Source: Microcebus murinus
Lineage: Eukaryota > Chordata > Mammalia > Primates > Cheirogaleidae
Direction of reading: 5' to 3'
NCBI RefSeq assembly: GCF_040939455.1
Contig: NC_134117.1
Coordinates: forward strand, 64,006,501 to 64,070,500
DNA: 64,000 nucleotides
Shown: positions 11,158 through 22,434 of the stretch, one piece after another
How the letters are laid out: each line of letters opens with the position of its first letter
How positions within the stretch are numbered: the first letter of the stretch is position 1
Program-made: the position numbers and the translations under genes
The notes under the pieces: model-generated
What the model was told of the DNA's origin: nothing
The model's database searches: none
Seen by the model: only the letters and a program-made list of their open reading frames with translations

Positions 11158-11471
11158 TGGCCGGATGCTGTAGCTCACGCCTGTAATCCTAGCACTCTGG
11201 GAGGCTGAGACGGGTGGATCGTTTGAGCTCAGGAGTTCGAGACCAGCCTGAACAACAGTGAGACCCTGTCTCTACCAAAAATAGAAAAAATTAGCTGGGT
11301 ATGGTGGGGCATACCTGTAGTCCCAGCTACTTGGGAAGCTGAGGCAGGAGGATCGCTTGAGCCCAGGAATTTGAGCTTGCTGTGAGCTAGGCTGACACCA
11401 TGGCACTCTAGCCGGGGCAACAGAGACTCTGTCTCCAAAAAACAAACAAACAAAAAAAATAAAAAAAAATT
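11158..11471 (+). mobile_element. Dimeric Alu SINE, strepsirrhine type
   Basis: A full dimer beginning GGCCGGATGCTGTAGCTCACG. It has the box A/B region of the left arm, a mid A-rich linker ('ctaccaaaaatagaaaaaa'), a right arm ending 'ggcactctagccggggcaac', and an A-rich tail broken by C's. The variants 'taatcctagcactctggga' and 'gaccatggcactctagcc' are those I associate with lemur and galago Alus rather than human AluS/Y. The exact 10-base duplication on both sides shows L1-mediated insertion. Confidence 0.95.
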
Positions 11472-11481
11472 AAATGCCAGT
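11472..11481. repeat. Alu target-site duplication, right
   Basis: AAATGCCAGT, identical to 11148-11157. Confidence 0.8.
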
Positions 11482-12378
11482 CATTGACTTTTAGCATTGG
11501 TTTCTTATGAACCATATTTATTTGCTATAACTTGCCTCATTTGAAGGTACCTTCTCTATGGGAGGTGAAGACACAGTCCTTCTGGCTACAGGAATCAGGA
11601 GATATGTCACATGGTTTTAAATGAAACATCAAGATCCACTAGGGTCCCTCTTCCCAAATCAATTGTTGCTGTTTTTATTGGTTATTATTGTTTTTGTTGT
11701 TGGGGATGGGGGGGGTGGCTATATATGTGAGTATAATTAACAAAAATGCAGCAAAGACTGCAAACAAGTGAGCTTATAAGAGAAGTGCATGCGCAGGGTA
11801 ATTGTGTAGACTGGCCCAAAAATATACTCAGCTCTACTCTCAACTCATAAGTTGTCTAATATTAATTATTTTTCTAAACAGGCTTTTCTAATGGAAAGGA
11901 GTATTCATCAGTAAAAGTTATGAAAATTATAGAACATGGGTGATGAGTGATTAGTTAGCTTATTTATATTACTTGACAGATGAGTCAAGTGATATAAATG
12001 TCATAAAATGTTTAGTGGAAAAATGAAAATAAAACAAGAAGTATAACCTATCTGAACTCTATACTGTGAAACCAAGTCTGTGTGAGTTTAGGTTCATGAA
12101 CCAGTTTCCCCAGATCCTAATGACCTGTGCACTAAATCAACATAGGCATTTGGTTTGAGGAGGTAGATCTAGCCTTGAGAGGTTTTCCAACTACAAATGT
12201 ATACTGTTCCCTGTCTCACCCCCACCCCGGCTAGTGAGCAGTCACTCCCTCCTCATGTGGACATGCCAGACTCACAACAGATCATTAAATAGCCAGTGCT
12301 AGACCAACTGAAATCCAACCTGAAGACATACTTTTGATAGCACATTTCTTCCCTACACCCTTGTGGTCATCTCACGTA
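11482..12378. other. Unique sequence, no gene seen
   Basis: No family recognised. A G-run ('ggggatgggggggg') near 11703-11716 is the only compositional oddity. There are no open frames of note. Confidence 0.5.
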
Positions 12379-12379
12379 G

Positions 12380-12470
12380 TCTCTTTAAGCCTCAGTTCAT
12401 CCATCTATAAATTCAGCATAATGATAATGACCCTTCAAAGCACTGTGTTGATAAAAAGCTTAAAAATATG
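12380..12470 (+). mobile_element. MIR fragment
   Basis: 'tctttaagcctcagttcatc' and 'catctataaattcagcata', then 'gataatgaccc' and 'gcactgtgttgat', follow the central core of MIR in sense order. Confidence 0.6.
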
Positions 12471-12899
12471 AACCAGAAAACTTTTAAACTTTTCCATCAA
12501 ATTGAATTTCAGTGTTAATATTGGCGTATTATAATATGTATAATAGTAATACTACTGTTGTTGATGTTAACACAAGAATATGTTCAAACTGTTGCAGTAG
12601 GATGACTTAAGAAACAGTGCTTCAAATGGCTTAAATCAGAACTATAGTTATTTTTGGAACTTCATGCACTAGTCAAATGAATTTATAAAGTAACAAGAAT
12701 TGGGGGAAATACTTCTCGTTTTTAAAAAACATTGATCATGGATGGTAAAAAAAAAAGAGCAGTAACTTCAAAATGAAGAGAAATATTTCCATAAGATGAT
12801 GGAAACTTTCAAAAGTTTCCATCAAAAACAAATCCCCCAAAAATTACACTGAAAGCAACCACACTGATTGTCAATGATAACCACAGGGTCAGGCAGCAT

Positions 12900-13095
12900 G
12901 GTTATGTTGGTTGCCTAGAATCTGAGGCAAGAATGCCTGTGTTTAATTGTTAATTGTGCCACATATCATGAAATATTAAGCAAGAAACTTAACTTTCCTG
13001 TGGTTTATAAAATTATAAAATGAGGTTAATCTAGTTGAGTTGTAAGTAAATGTGAAACTATTGCTTAGAATAGAACTTGGCATTGTAAATATTTA
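12900..13095 (+). mobile_element. MIR SINE
   Basis: Shows 'gttgcctagaatctgagg' (the region normally reading 'actctggagccagact'), then 'gtgccacatatc', 'aagcaagaaacttaacttt', a block equal to 'cctcagtttcctcatctg', 'aaaatgaggttaat' and 'gaatagaacttggcattg'. The order is that of a nearly full-length MIR, heavily mutated. Confidence 0.65.
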
Positions 13096-13420
13096 TGAAA
13101 TATATTTCTTAGGATGTTGATGAATTAAGATAGTTCCTATTCATTATCTTTATTTTATCTTGACTTTAGGCCTACTTTTGAAGTTAGGAAAATAAATCTA
13201 GTAGCGTGTCATCATATCTATGCAACACACATCTGTTTTAATGTTTGTCGTCATTCGAAAGGTCTGGCTTTAAGAGTTTATTTATATTGTTAGTTTTTGT
13301 TAATGGTTTTGAATGTAATAGAACAGTTAAGATATTTTTAACAGGGTTTGGATAGGATGATTGAGATCTCTCTTTTAATGTTTTCTTGTTAATATTCTGT
13401 AAGTGATACCAAAACCTATG

Positions 13421-13428
13421 CATTAGGC
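13421..13428. repeat. hAT 8-bp target duplication, left
   Basis: CATTAGGC; the partner at 14047-14054 is CCTTAGGC, 7 of 8 matching. Eight bases is the length typical of hAT transposition. Confidence 0.6.
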
Positions 13429-14046
13429 TAATGGTTCTCAAAGTGTGACCAAGGACCTCTTAGGTCTCCAAGACCACTTCAGAAGGTCAAAACTATTTCC
13501 ATAGTAATACTAAGATGTTATTTGCCTTCTCCATCTTCCTTATTTCACAAATATACAATGATAGTTTTCATAGGTTATATGATCTATAATATTATAAAAT
13601 TTGAATGCAGACACAGATCTGAGATCTGTCTTCTATTCAAAGAAACATTAAGGATATTTACTAAATTCTAACACAGTGCCACTCTTCTCACTAATTTTGC
13701 TTTTTTTCTGGAAATGTATTTTTAAGAAAGTATATGCTACTTATATTAACATATGATGGGTTAAAACAATGAATCAATGGTTGCTTTTATATTTTTAACA
13801 GCTCTTTTTAGGATAATTCACATATCATACAATTCACCCACTTAAAGTGTACAACTCAGTGATTTTCAGTATATTCACAGTCATGAATTTTAATGAATTA
13901 ATAAATATTTTAAATTTTCAAAATTTTAATTTTTAAGTTGATGATTTTAAATAGATACGACTGGCTTAAGCAAAAGCTCCTTGGAGTCCTCTGTAAGTTT
14001 TAAGAATGTGAAGGAGCCCTTGAACCAAAAAATTTGAAAACTGCTA
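13429..14046. mobile_element. Non-autonomous hAT-type DNA transposon fossil
   Basis: About 618 bp. The left end is TAATGGTTCTCAAAGTGTGACC and the right end is AAATTTGAAAACTGCTA, whose reverse complement restores the same 'tggttctcaaa' terminal repeat typical of mammalian hAT (MER/Charlie/Zaphod-like) elements. An 8-bp duplication flanks it. The interior ('gaggtcaaaactattt'-like, 'taagatgttatttgcc', 'gaatgtgaaggagccc') matches a recurrent mammalian element whose exact name I cannot give. It is interrupted at about 13796-13880 by an L1 scrap. Confidence 0.75.
13796..13880 (-). mobile_element. L1M scrap nested in hAT element
   Basis: 'aggataattcacatatcat', 'acaattcacccacttaaag' and 'tgtacaactcagtgatttt' are the antisense 3' end of an old L1M. 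Its position inside the hAT fossil dates it later than that element. Confidence 0.65.
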
Positions 14047-14054
14047 CCTTAGGC
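14047..14054. repeat. hAT 8-bp target duplication, right
   Basis: CCTTAGGC, partner of 13421-13428. Confidence 0.6.
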
Positions 14055-16255
14055 TCTGTGTTTAGGCTACTGGAAATCCATCTGTGGCAGGTGTTTTCAT
14101 GGACTCACACAAGTCTCTAGAATGGCCCAGATGCAGGCCCAGCCCCATGCAGCTCCTCCAGGCCCACCTTCTCTGGACAAAGGAGGCTTCTTCGAGTTCC
14201 AGAGCCACTTATGCAACAAATGGACAGGACATGAACCAGGGACCATTGGGGTTCTCTGACTAGAGTCAGTGAGAACATGGATTTGAATGACATTTCTCAA
14301 CCAGAGCCTCTGATACTTGAAAGCTGCTAGCAATACATATTTAAAACAGGTAGTAGGCACAGAGAAACAGTGATGTGGATGTTTAAATAGTCCACATGAT
14401 TATACTCAGAGGTTTAAAAATAACATTTCCATTTTGATGAAAGTGGTTTTTTTTTTTAATGTTTTGTTTCACAAGGTTGAATTATCACATATTTTTCACA
14501 AGTAATATACATGCTTTTATAGGCATTGGACAGTTTAATAAAATTGCAACAATTAAGTTAGCTTCCTTTAAACTGAGAGACTGCTGGGTTAAAAATTTGG
14601 CAGACAGGTGTAAGTGTAGACAGGCCTACCCATGACCTCCCTGATCCGTGGCAGATCCCTTCTAAACTTCTTAACAGCATTAAGGAACCATTCCCACAGA
14701 GGCAGCCTGACTTCCCAAAACCATTCCCTCATTCAAGGTCTCTTATATTTGGTTATTTTTGTCACTAATAATGACCAATACTTGGATGCATGTTTGGTTT
14801 CACTCTTGGTGATGGGATTATCAGCCTATGTGTTCTCAGGGGGAGACCTGCCTCCCCTCTGCCTCACCCTAGTGTCTTCTTTAGCTCCCAGCCTCCTTAT
14901 CAGGCTGCCCTAACCCTGGTCTCTCCCAGGTGCTCCTTGGATGACTGCCGTTGTTCATATCAATTCTGTTCTAGAAACCATGTGTGCATTTCCACAATTT
15001 AGGTAAGAAATGGTGAAGAAAGTACGACCCAAGGAAGCATCCGTTAATTATGGATGCTGAAGTAGGCACCTGGGAAAAACAAAATACCAACTCAAACCCT
15101 GAAGAAATGTCACAAATTAACTGAAGGTGTGTCCCTCAATTCAGAATTGAGGCATCGCCAGCTGCCTTTTCAACCAGATGTTCTTGAAGGCACATGGCGT
15201 CACCACTGGGGAGGAACTTCTCCTGATCCTCATAATGAACCTATTGAAACATCAGGTGGGGAGTTCTCCAGGTGTGAGATCACATTGCTAAAGGACTGCC
15301 AATGAGGGGCAATTCTACTTGATTTAGTTATTTATATACCTTGTTAAGAGAACCACCTGCTAAAGACTCCCCTCAGAGTCTGAAAAAACTGTGTTAAGTA
15401 GGTGGACAAAGGGCTTTGATTTTCCCTCCTTTTCGAGAGAAGCTAAATGCATAGCTCCACAAGCGTGGAACACAATCAGTCAGGTAGCTGAGAGAACATT
15501 ATCTTCAGCACTGACATTACCACAGGATTCAGGTTTTTATATATTATGCATTTGCAATTTTCCATTGACTAGGGTAATTGGCAATTCCAGTGAGCTAACT
15601 TAAAAATCTGTTTTTCTCTTTAACTAAAACATAATATAAAATCAGGATCAAATTTCTGTTCTGCAACTGTGGAAATGGCTTATTTCCAGAAATGTTTAGA
15701 GAGTATAATAGTTTGTACCCAGATGTAGTTGCAGAACATTCACTGAAAAATGGTTGTTTTCTTGGATATAATTTCAACTTTCCACCCATGTTAATTGCTC
15801 GTGACATTTTGGGTTGTTTTTCAACACTTTAATGAGAACTAAAGCTTCTGCGGGAGTATTTTCATATCTCCCGTCCAAATAAATGTGATGTCCCCACTAT
15901 TGATGTCTTTGCCAGTCTGTGAGGGAGACCTGACCTCCAATGGGTGGAATAGCAACTGAGTTAGGAAGATGTTTTATGTAATTTTTAGCTCTAGCAACAC
16001 TTGAAGTGATCAGCAAGGTTCTTGTAAGTATAAATTATGAACCTTGCATAGGCATGCTTGTAGAGAGCATTCACGTCTTTACATCTTGAGTACATCAATG
16101 CCTGGGTATCATTTATTATGAGACAAACTAAAACTTAAGTTATATGTAGCAAATTATTGAAGAAAGCTAAGCGTGCTCCCAGGTGGAGTTGAGGTATGAA
16201 TCCCTCAGCCTGATAGATACTGAAGAGGTGAAGTCAGTACAATAAATATTGTCTA
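14055..16255. other. Unique sequence, no gene seen
   Basis: No repeat family recognised. Open frames at 14097-14360 (minus), 14632-14913 and 14790-15002 (plus), and 15391-15603 (plus) are short, overlap one another and show no domain. A T-run sits near 14447. Confidence 0.5.
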
Positions 16256-16435
16256 TCAAAATGTGGTCCACAGACCTACAGCATTGGCATCCACTGGGAG
16301 CTTGTCAGAACAGAATCTCAAGTGCCCACGCAGGATCTACCGAGTCAGTTTAACAGTCTTCTTGTGTGATTTATATAGACACTGTTAACAAGGGGTTGTG
16401 GTGCACCTGTGCTCAAGTTGGGTTGGCAGAGCACC
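16256..16435 (+). mobile_element. MER5A-type hAT-Charlie element
   Basis: Starts 'caaaatgtggtccacagacc' and continues through 'gcattggcatccactggga' and 'gcttgtcagaacagaatctc', then 'gatctaccgagtcag', ending near 'gtgctcaagttgggttgg'. The order matches MER5A, a short non-autonomous Charlie transposon. Diverged, as expected for its age. Confidence 0.75.
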
Positions 16436-19144
16436 GGCTGGGTACAACTGGCATAAAGAGTGAAAGAGCTGGGAATCTGGCACTATTGATGTCCAACGTC
16501 AGGTACAAGCCAGGCCGGTGTCCCATCTAGACCTTGAAGTTTGGAACCAAAGGTCTCCATGAGTTGGCAAGGTATTGGGGACAAAGGGAATCAGTGGCAA
16601 AGGGAAAGAGCTTTCACCCCTGTAGGGAGCACACAGTGGCCAAGAACCTGTCAGGCCTTAGTCATCAAAAGAGGATTTGGAGCAGGGCTGTAGTCCAAGA
16701 TGAGTGAACCATTTCCTATCTCAAGACGTTGAGTAATAAAGACATCGAGATAAAAGCAACTTCAAGTCCACAGCAACATAACATGAGCTGGGGCTGTAGG
16801 AGTCCTGGGGTTCCCCTGAGGCACATCAGTATTTAGTCTTGGGGACCACATTTTAGATCCCCTTCACTGGTAGGAAAGAGCCTGAGAAACTGTTTCATGT
16901 TAGGGCTGTCAGGCTCTTCTGAACTTACAGCCTGGAGGAAGGGCCTCTAGTAAGTCCTAAAAGCTGAGCTGACAGGGGCAGTTATTCCAGCCTATTCAAC
17001 CTGAAGTGGAGGAGGACAGCATTCTCAATCCAGTGAATAACAGTACCAAGCAATAGCGCCTTGAAGCCCATAGGCTTTCTAGACTGACTGGCTTTTTAAT
17101 AAATAAAATAGGAAAAAATGGTGCAAAATGATTTAAAATGTGGTCAAAATTAGTAGGATTCCATGATAAATACTTATAATTTTAATAGGATCTATGGTAA
17201 CAATGAAACATTGAAACTACGGTAACAAGCAAACAATTGGTAGAGCTCTAAATCAGTAAACTCTGTTCTACCCAAAGTGACATCCTGATCAATTGTAATA
17301 CTTTGTGTGTTCTTAAGGGATTATCTTTAATTTAAGTGACCTTCCCAAGACCATATAGCATTCAGTAAAATGCAGGTTTTTCAGGAAACTTCTGAAAATT
17401 TTCTAGTAGATGCTATCCACTATTTCCCAAAGATTTTGAATGTTGCTCTGTAGGCATTTGTGAGCTATCAAATATCTTAAGCAGAAAGGTTCCTTTCTTC
17501 TGCCAGGTATTCATTTAATTACTTACAGGTTCTGGAACCCGTGGGTGAAAATACAGTGATAAAAATTGTCACAAAACAAAGTTTCTGTAGCTTTGATCCC
17601 ATTCTTCAGGGAACTCTAGCTATGTTCCACTGCCAACAAAATATTTCTGGGAAGCACCAGAGGTCTTATCCTTTGTTCTCTGAGTAAATCCCATTTGCTG
17701 CCATGAATTATGTGACATTTCTTTCCTTTTATGCTCTGGTTTCCTGTGATCACTGTGTGAATTCATAAGGATAAACTAAGCTTCAGCACTAAACACACCT
17801 AAAGATGTAATGGCTCAATAAAATATAGGATTATTTATTTCTCTGTAATGTAGTACAGAGAGGTCGCAGGTAAAAGCAGGGCGGGAAAATAGGAGCTCTA
17901 TCGACATAATTACTCCCGGATTCCAGAGCTTTGCCATCTTGAACATGTGATATTTAAGATCTTCCTGAGGGTTGCTAGTTCAATCAGCCAAATCGAGAAG
18001 AGACTAGGACTGAGTATATGTGTGAGGTTTTCTTGGGCCAGGCCTGGGAATTGTGTGAATGATGTCTTCCACGTTTGTTTGACTAGAGCTCAGTCTTATG
18101 GTAAACAATTTCTAGGCAGGGAAAGGAATATAATTTGCCTTGTGTGCAGAAAGAAGAAATGCATTTTTGGTGGATAACTAGTATTCTCTGTGACACTTTC
18201 AATGTCCTAAATTGAATCCATGATGCCAACACTTGGCAGAGGCAGCCACTGCCACTGCTCCCACTGCCTGTGTCCATGAGACCACTTCCCCTGCCAACAG
18301 TCACCAGCCAAGACTGTGATGTCCACTGTCAGTGAAAAGGTGACTCCCATGCAGCTATCTATGCTGTTGACGCCAAGCTTCTACCAGGTTCAGCTGAGCT
18401 TTTGGAAACTGGAGAAACAGATCATTCAATTTCCATTGCTGTTTTACTGACAATCCCTTGCGTAGACGCAGATTCAAGCATGTAAATCTTTGGGGGTTTG
18501 GCTTAGAGAAGGTCTAAACCTATGAAAGTGTTCTGTGTGATACCCTATTCTTTCTTTCTAATGCTTGGATGAAGCGGCTTTGTCTCAGACTTAGACCCTT
18601 GCTTAATATCTTCTAGGCATTTGAAGAGCTTATGGTCTGATGGGACTGATTTTTGTTGCATATGCAAAAAATTGCAAAATGAAGTCCCAGTTTTCTACTG
18701 TTTTTTCTTCCTTTGTTATTTCCTCAACCTCTTTTCTTAGTTTACTAGAATTCTGCTACCAATTTGAGTCTTCTCTTTAACTCTTTTGTTTGCATTGTCT
18801 ATAGACTTAGGATCCTAGTGTTATGACCAAGGCCAAGCTGGCAACATAGAGTAGTAAAAGTAGTAACCCAAGAATATATAAGGAAAATACTCTACTGAAG
18901 GGTCTGTAGAAGTTTGTTGTCCAGTGGGGCCAAGCTGAAGCTGTGATATTGGTCTAATTGAACAGATCAGTGTTGGTCAGCTATGTGACAACAAAGCTGT
19001 AGTTGATTCTGACAAACAAATGTTCCTTATAGCTTGACCTCATGAGATTATTGTGTAAATGTCACAGTCAGTATTTGTATTTAATTATATAGGAGCCTTC
19101 TTTATTTATAAAGAAGAAGCATGCTCTAGTGAGAATACTTCAAA
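16436..19144. other. Unique sequence, no gene seen
   Basis: No confident repeat. A hairpin-forming inverted repeat (CTTCTTTAT, TT, ATAAAGAAG) lies at 19097-19116. Short open frames at 17947-18177 (plus) and 18083-18304 (minus) overlap in opposite directions and have no domain. Confidence 0.5.
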
Positions 19145-19322
19145 TTACTATTGATCCCACTTCCTGTGTGACCATGAATGGGTTTATTAATATTTCTTGG
19201 ATATTTTTAATGTAAAAATGTTAGAGATAACACCTACCTGGCAGACTTGATTTAAGGATGAAATGTGATACTATATATGAAGGATTTAACAAAGTGGTCC
19301 ATTATAATCTCTGTTATTGATG
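19145..19322 (+). mobile_element. MIR SINE
   Basis: 'cttcctgtgtgaccatgaat' matches the 'agctgtgtgaccttgggca' core. It is followed by 'gataacacctacctggcaga' and 'taaggatgaaatgtgata' in MIR order. Confidence 0.65.
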
Positions 19323-19324
19323 AT

Positions 19325-20285
19325 CAATAATTTGAAAAATAGATAAATAGATATCAGAAGGTGCCTCTGTTTTTGTCTTTTATTACCCATGTTAAAAAAA
19401 AAAGGACTGGCAGGTATTAGGTATTATATATAATTATATATTGAATTATATGGTGAATGTTATATATTGAATATATATATATATTTGTTTTAATAAGTAA
19501 GAGTATATATTTATTTAAATTTATTTCTAATTCTGATGAGTCTACCATGAAAGTAATAAACCTTTTAATTTACAAGTCATTTCAGATAATAAAAGAGGAT
19601 TTTTCAGGATTTTTGAAGATTCAGACTTTCTTTGAGTAGATGAATTTTATTCCAGAACTGCTGTTTGTCTTACGCCAGACTTAGTACATATTTGATTTAT
19701 CCTCGGGTTGTTTATCTGGAGCTTTACAGAATCATAGCTGGGTAGAAAAGTACTCCTTGGAAAACTGATTTTCCAACTAAGAAACCCAAAGTGATGGATT
19801 GCTAGAATAATGGCAGTAATATATACTGAGAATACAAAGGAGATGCATGGTCCCTTCAAGATGAATTTGGATTTGTAAGAAGTGGACCTGTATTTTATTA
19901 ACTTTCTGCGTATAAGAAAACGGAGAATATAATACCATTTCTACACAAATTCACGGTAGTCCAAGTCTTAGCTAAAAAATTTTAACATTGACCTATAAAC
20001 AATCTAAGGCATATCAGTAGTAAATTATTTCTTCCTCAGTCCAGAAAAGTATTGTGCCCATAACAAGTTATGATTACTAGCAAAAGTACTAGAGCAAAAA
20101 GGATTTCGCAAAAAACAAGTTTACCAGTAACATTTTAAGCTGCTCATAAAATGCATCAGTACAAGTATTTAAATAGCTCTACTATTAATAGTTAATTTAT
20201 AAAAATATCTCTCAGATATACTGCTATTATTTAAAGATAATAATTACCACAAAAATGGGTAATGGTACTATTATGCTTATATCTT
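19325..20285. other. Unique AT-rich sequence
   Basis: Contains an AT-repeat patch at about 19425-19490 (TATATA runs). Otherwise no family is recognised, and the small frames at 19457-19639 and 19647-19859 appear to be chance. Confidence 0.5.
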
Positions 20286-20289
20286 TGAA

Positions 20290-20480
20290 TACATTAGTTT
20301 ATTTAATTATAACACTCATCTGAGATATATGCTATTTAATCCCAGTTTGCAGAAGAGGAAGCTGAAGATAGGGGTAATGTAGTGTGGGTTATACAGCAGG
20401 TAATCTGTTGGAGCTAGAATGCAAATCCAGGAGGTCTGGCTCTGGAACCTGAGCTCTGGATCTTGAAGCCATCATGCCTT
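20290..20480 (-). mobile_element. MIR SINE, antisense
   Basis: 'aatcccagtttgcagaagag', 'gaagctgaagata', 'ttatacagcaggtaatctg' and 'gaggtctggctctggaacc' are the reverse complement of the MIR consensus in the right order. Nearly full-length. Confidence 0.8.
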
Positions 20481-20484
20481 TTTT

Positions 20485-22335
20485 CTGCACTAGGATGTGT
20501 TTTGTACAATTTTCTCTTTCTTTAAATAATATTTATAATACTTTTACCTTAGGTGATAATAAGCACAGGCCAGAATTGAGTGTGGTGCATGAGAGCAAAA
20601 CGTTAAGGAGAATTGAGGTCAGTGTTAATATTTTAGTAATGCCCAACATCTAATCCTCTTAAGGCTTACACTGAGGGGGTGCCTAATACCTCTGTGTGTT
20701 TCAAAGTTTCCCACGCCAGATCAGGTCTTCTATCTGTAGAAAAGAGCTGGAAGTCAAGGAATTGGTCATAGAGACTTGGGGCACTGGTGAACAAAGAGCA
20801 AATCCAGCAATGGATTCTCCAAAATACAAGACTGAACCAGGAGTGTATGAGACCAGAGGATAGGTGGTGTCCAGATTACATACATATAATAATGTGGGGC
20901 TAGGTCAGGATTATCCTTATGGAATAATAGCACATCCTTCTAACATCGAGATGGTAAACTCCCACCAGGCAGACTAGAAGGTCTTAAGACACAGGCCACT
21001 TTCAGACAGGTGGGATTTGGATATATAAAGGAGAAATCAGAGGAAATTATGGGCAAGAATATTAACATGGGCCAAGACTGGAAGGCAGAGTTTCCATTGG
21101 CACTTTTACCACATCTTCAAAGCAATGCAAAGATCAGGCATTGGGCAGTCATTTATTATATGTCCTACACTGGTTATCTTCTGATTTTGTGTCCATATCA
21201 TATATCAAGATACACATCAGAAATCCTATTAAAGATAATTCAGAGACACATTTTACAATAGCGAGAAGAGCTAGTGCTCTCTCTCTCGCTCTCGCTTTCT
21301 CGCTCTCTCTGGCTGAGGAAAGAAAGATAACTTTTTTAAATAAAGACTTGCCATGCTTCATGGTGAACACCATGAATATGCCCAACTTGTCTGAAAATGC
21401 CGTCAGTTGAGCAGAACACTGGCCACAAAATTTTATCCTAATGCCTTAATGATCCCCCAAAGAGTGTTTTCTGATTGCTTGTCCAAGAATTGTTGAAGCA
21501 ATATTAACTACCTCATGTTTGCTTTTTCCTTTCTCCTCTTGCTATAGAACCATATCTTAGATCTCTCTTCCCTTGAGGCTCCCGAACCCTTTATCCTAAG
21601 CCCATTGAGATCACACATACAAAATATGGACAGATCCAATTTGAGGGACAATTACAGTACATTTTTCCAAATATTTTCTTTGTTTTTTACAGTTCCTTCC
21701 TACATCTAGCTAGATGGCTGTATCTTAGTTGCAACCTATTCCTCAATTCCTAGATCTTACGAAATATACAATTTCTCTGTCCCTGGCCCTCAGGGCTGCT
21801 TCTTGGACTCAGGATATGTGCTTACTTTCTGGCTTCATCTGTTTTTGCACATTCTTGTTTAATAAGGTGTCTTTGGAACCTACCATGATCAGCATCCCTC
21901 AAAAAGTCTACCTTTGATATCTTTGACAACAGAAAGTTGATTGTGTGAAAGAGACACCTAATTTATTTTGCATGACTCTAAAGTTTATGCATAGCTGTGC
22001 AAGGTAAACAGTAGTTTCTTCTTATTATAAAGACATCTTGAAACTCAGCTAATTGATCATGAAACAGATCTCCCATGTGTAGTGAAAATCACTATGGACG
22101 AATTGATGCTTTGAGAGGATCGCTTAAACTATGAAAGGCTGTGATAAATATATTTTAGAACTACTATAGCTTATTTATTATCTTTGTTATCCAGTTCTAT
22201 GCAATACTGGTCAGAACCTGAACTGGTGTAGTTTTGGTGCTTAGTTTTCTAGCTCTGTCTGATTGCTCTAGATAGAATACAAGATCCTTGAAAATAGGAC
22301 TCTTGCCTTATAAAACAGTGTTATACAGCATATTA
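20485..22335. other. Unique sequence with a short (CT)n tract
   Basis: A pyrimidine tract of CTCTCT/CGCTCT units at about 21277-21311 accounts for the Ser/Leu-Ala and Arg/Glu-rich open frames overlapping 21141-21410. No interspersed repeat or exon is recognised. Confidence 0.5.
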
Positions 22336-22339
22336 TGTT

Positions 22340-22432
22340 GAAAGTAAGTTAGAATTTTAAGTCATATTAGTTCAGCTTGAATTCTAGTTCACTAGTTGTT
22401 TGACTTTGGACAAGTCATTTAACCTCTATTAG
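22340..22432 (+). mobile_element. MIR fragment
   Basis: 'cagcttgaattctagttcac' and 'tagttgtttgactttggac', then 'aagtcatttaacctct', match the tRNA-proximal and core part of MIR. Confidence 0.7.
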
Positions 22433-22434
22433 AA

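Noticed and set aside
17765..17960. Possible LTR or hAT trace ('ggctcaataaaatatagg', 'atttatttctctgtaatg')
   Set aside because: Resemblance is limited to short, common motifs; not enough to call a family.
18195..18430. Stretch of balanced composition that looked exon-like
   Set aside because: No continuous frame with clear splice sites, and the two short frames run in opposite directions.
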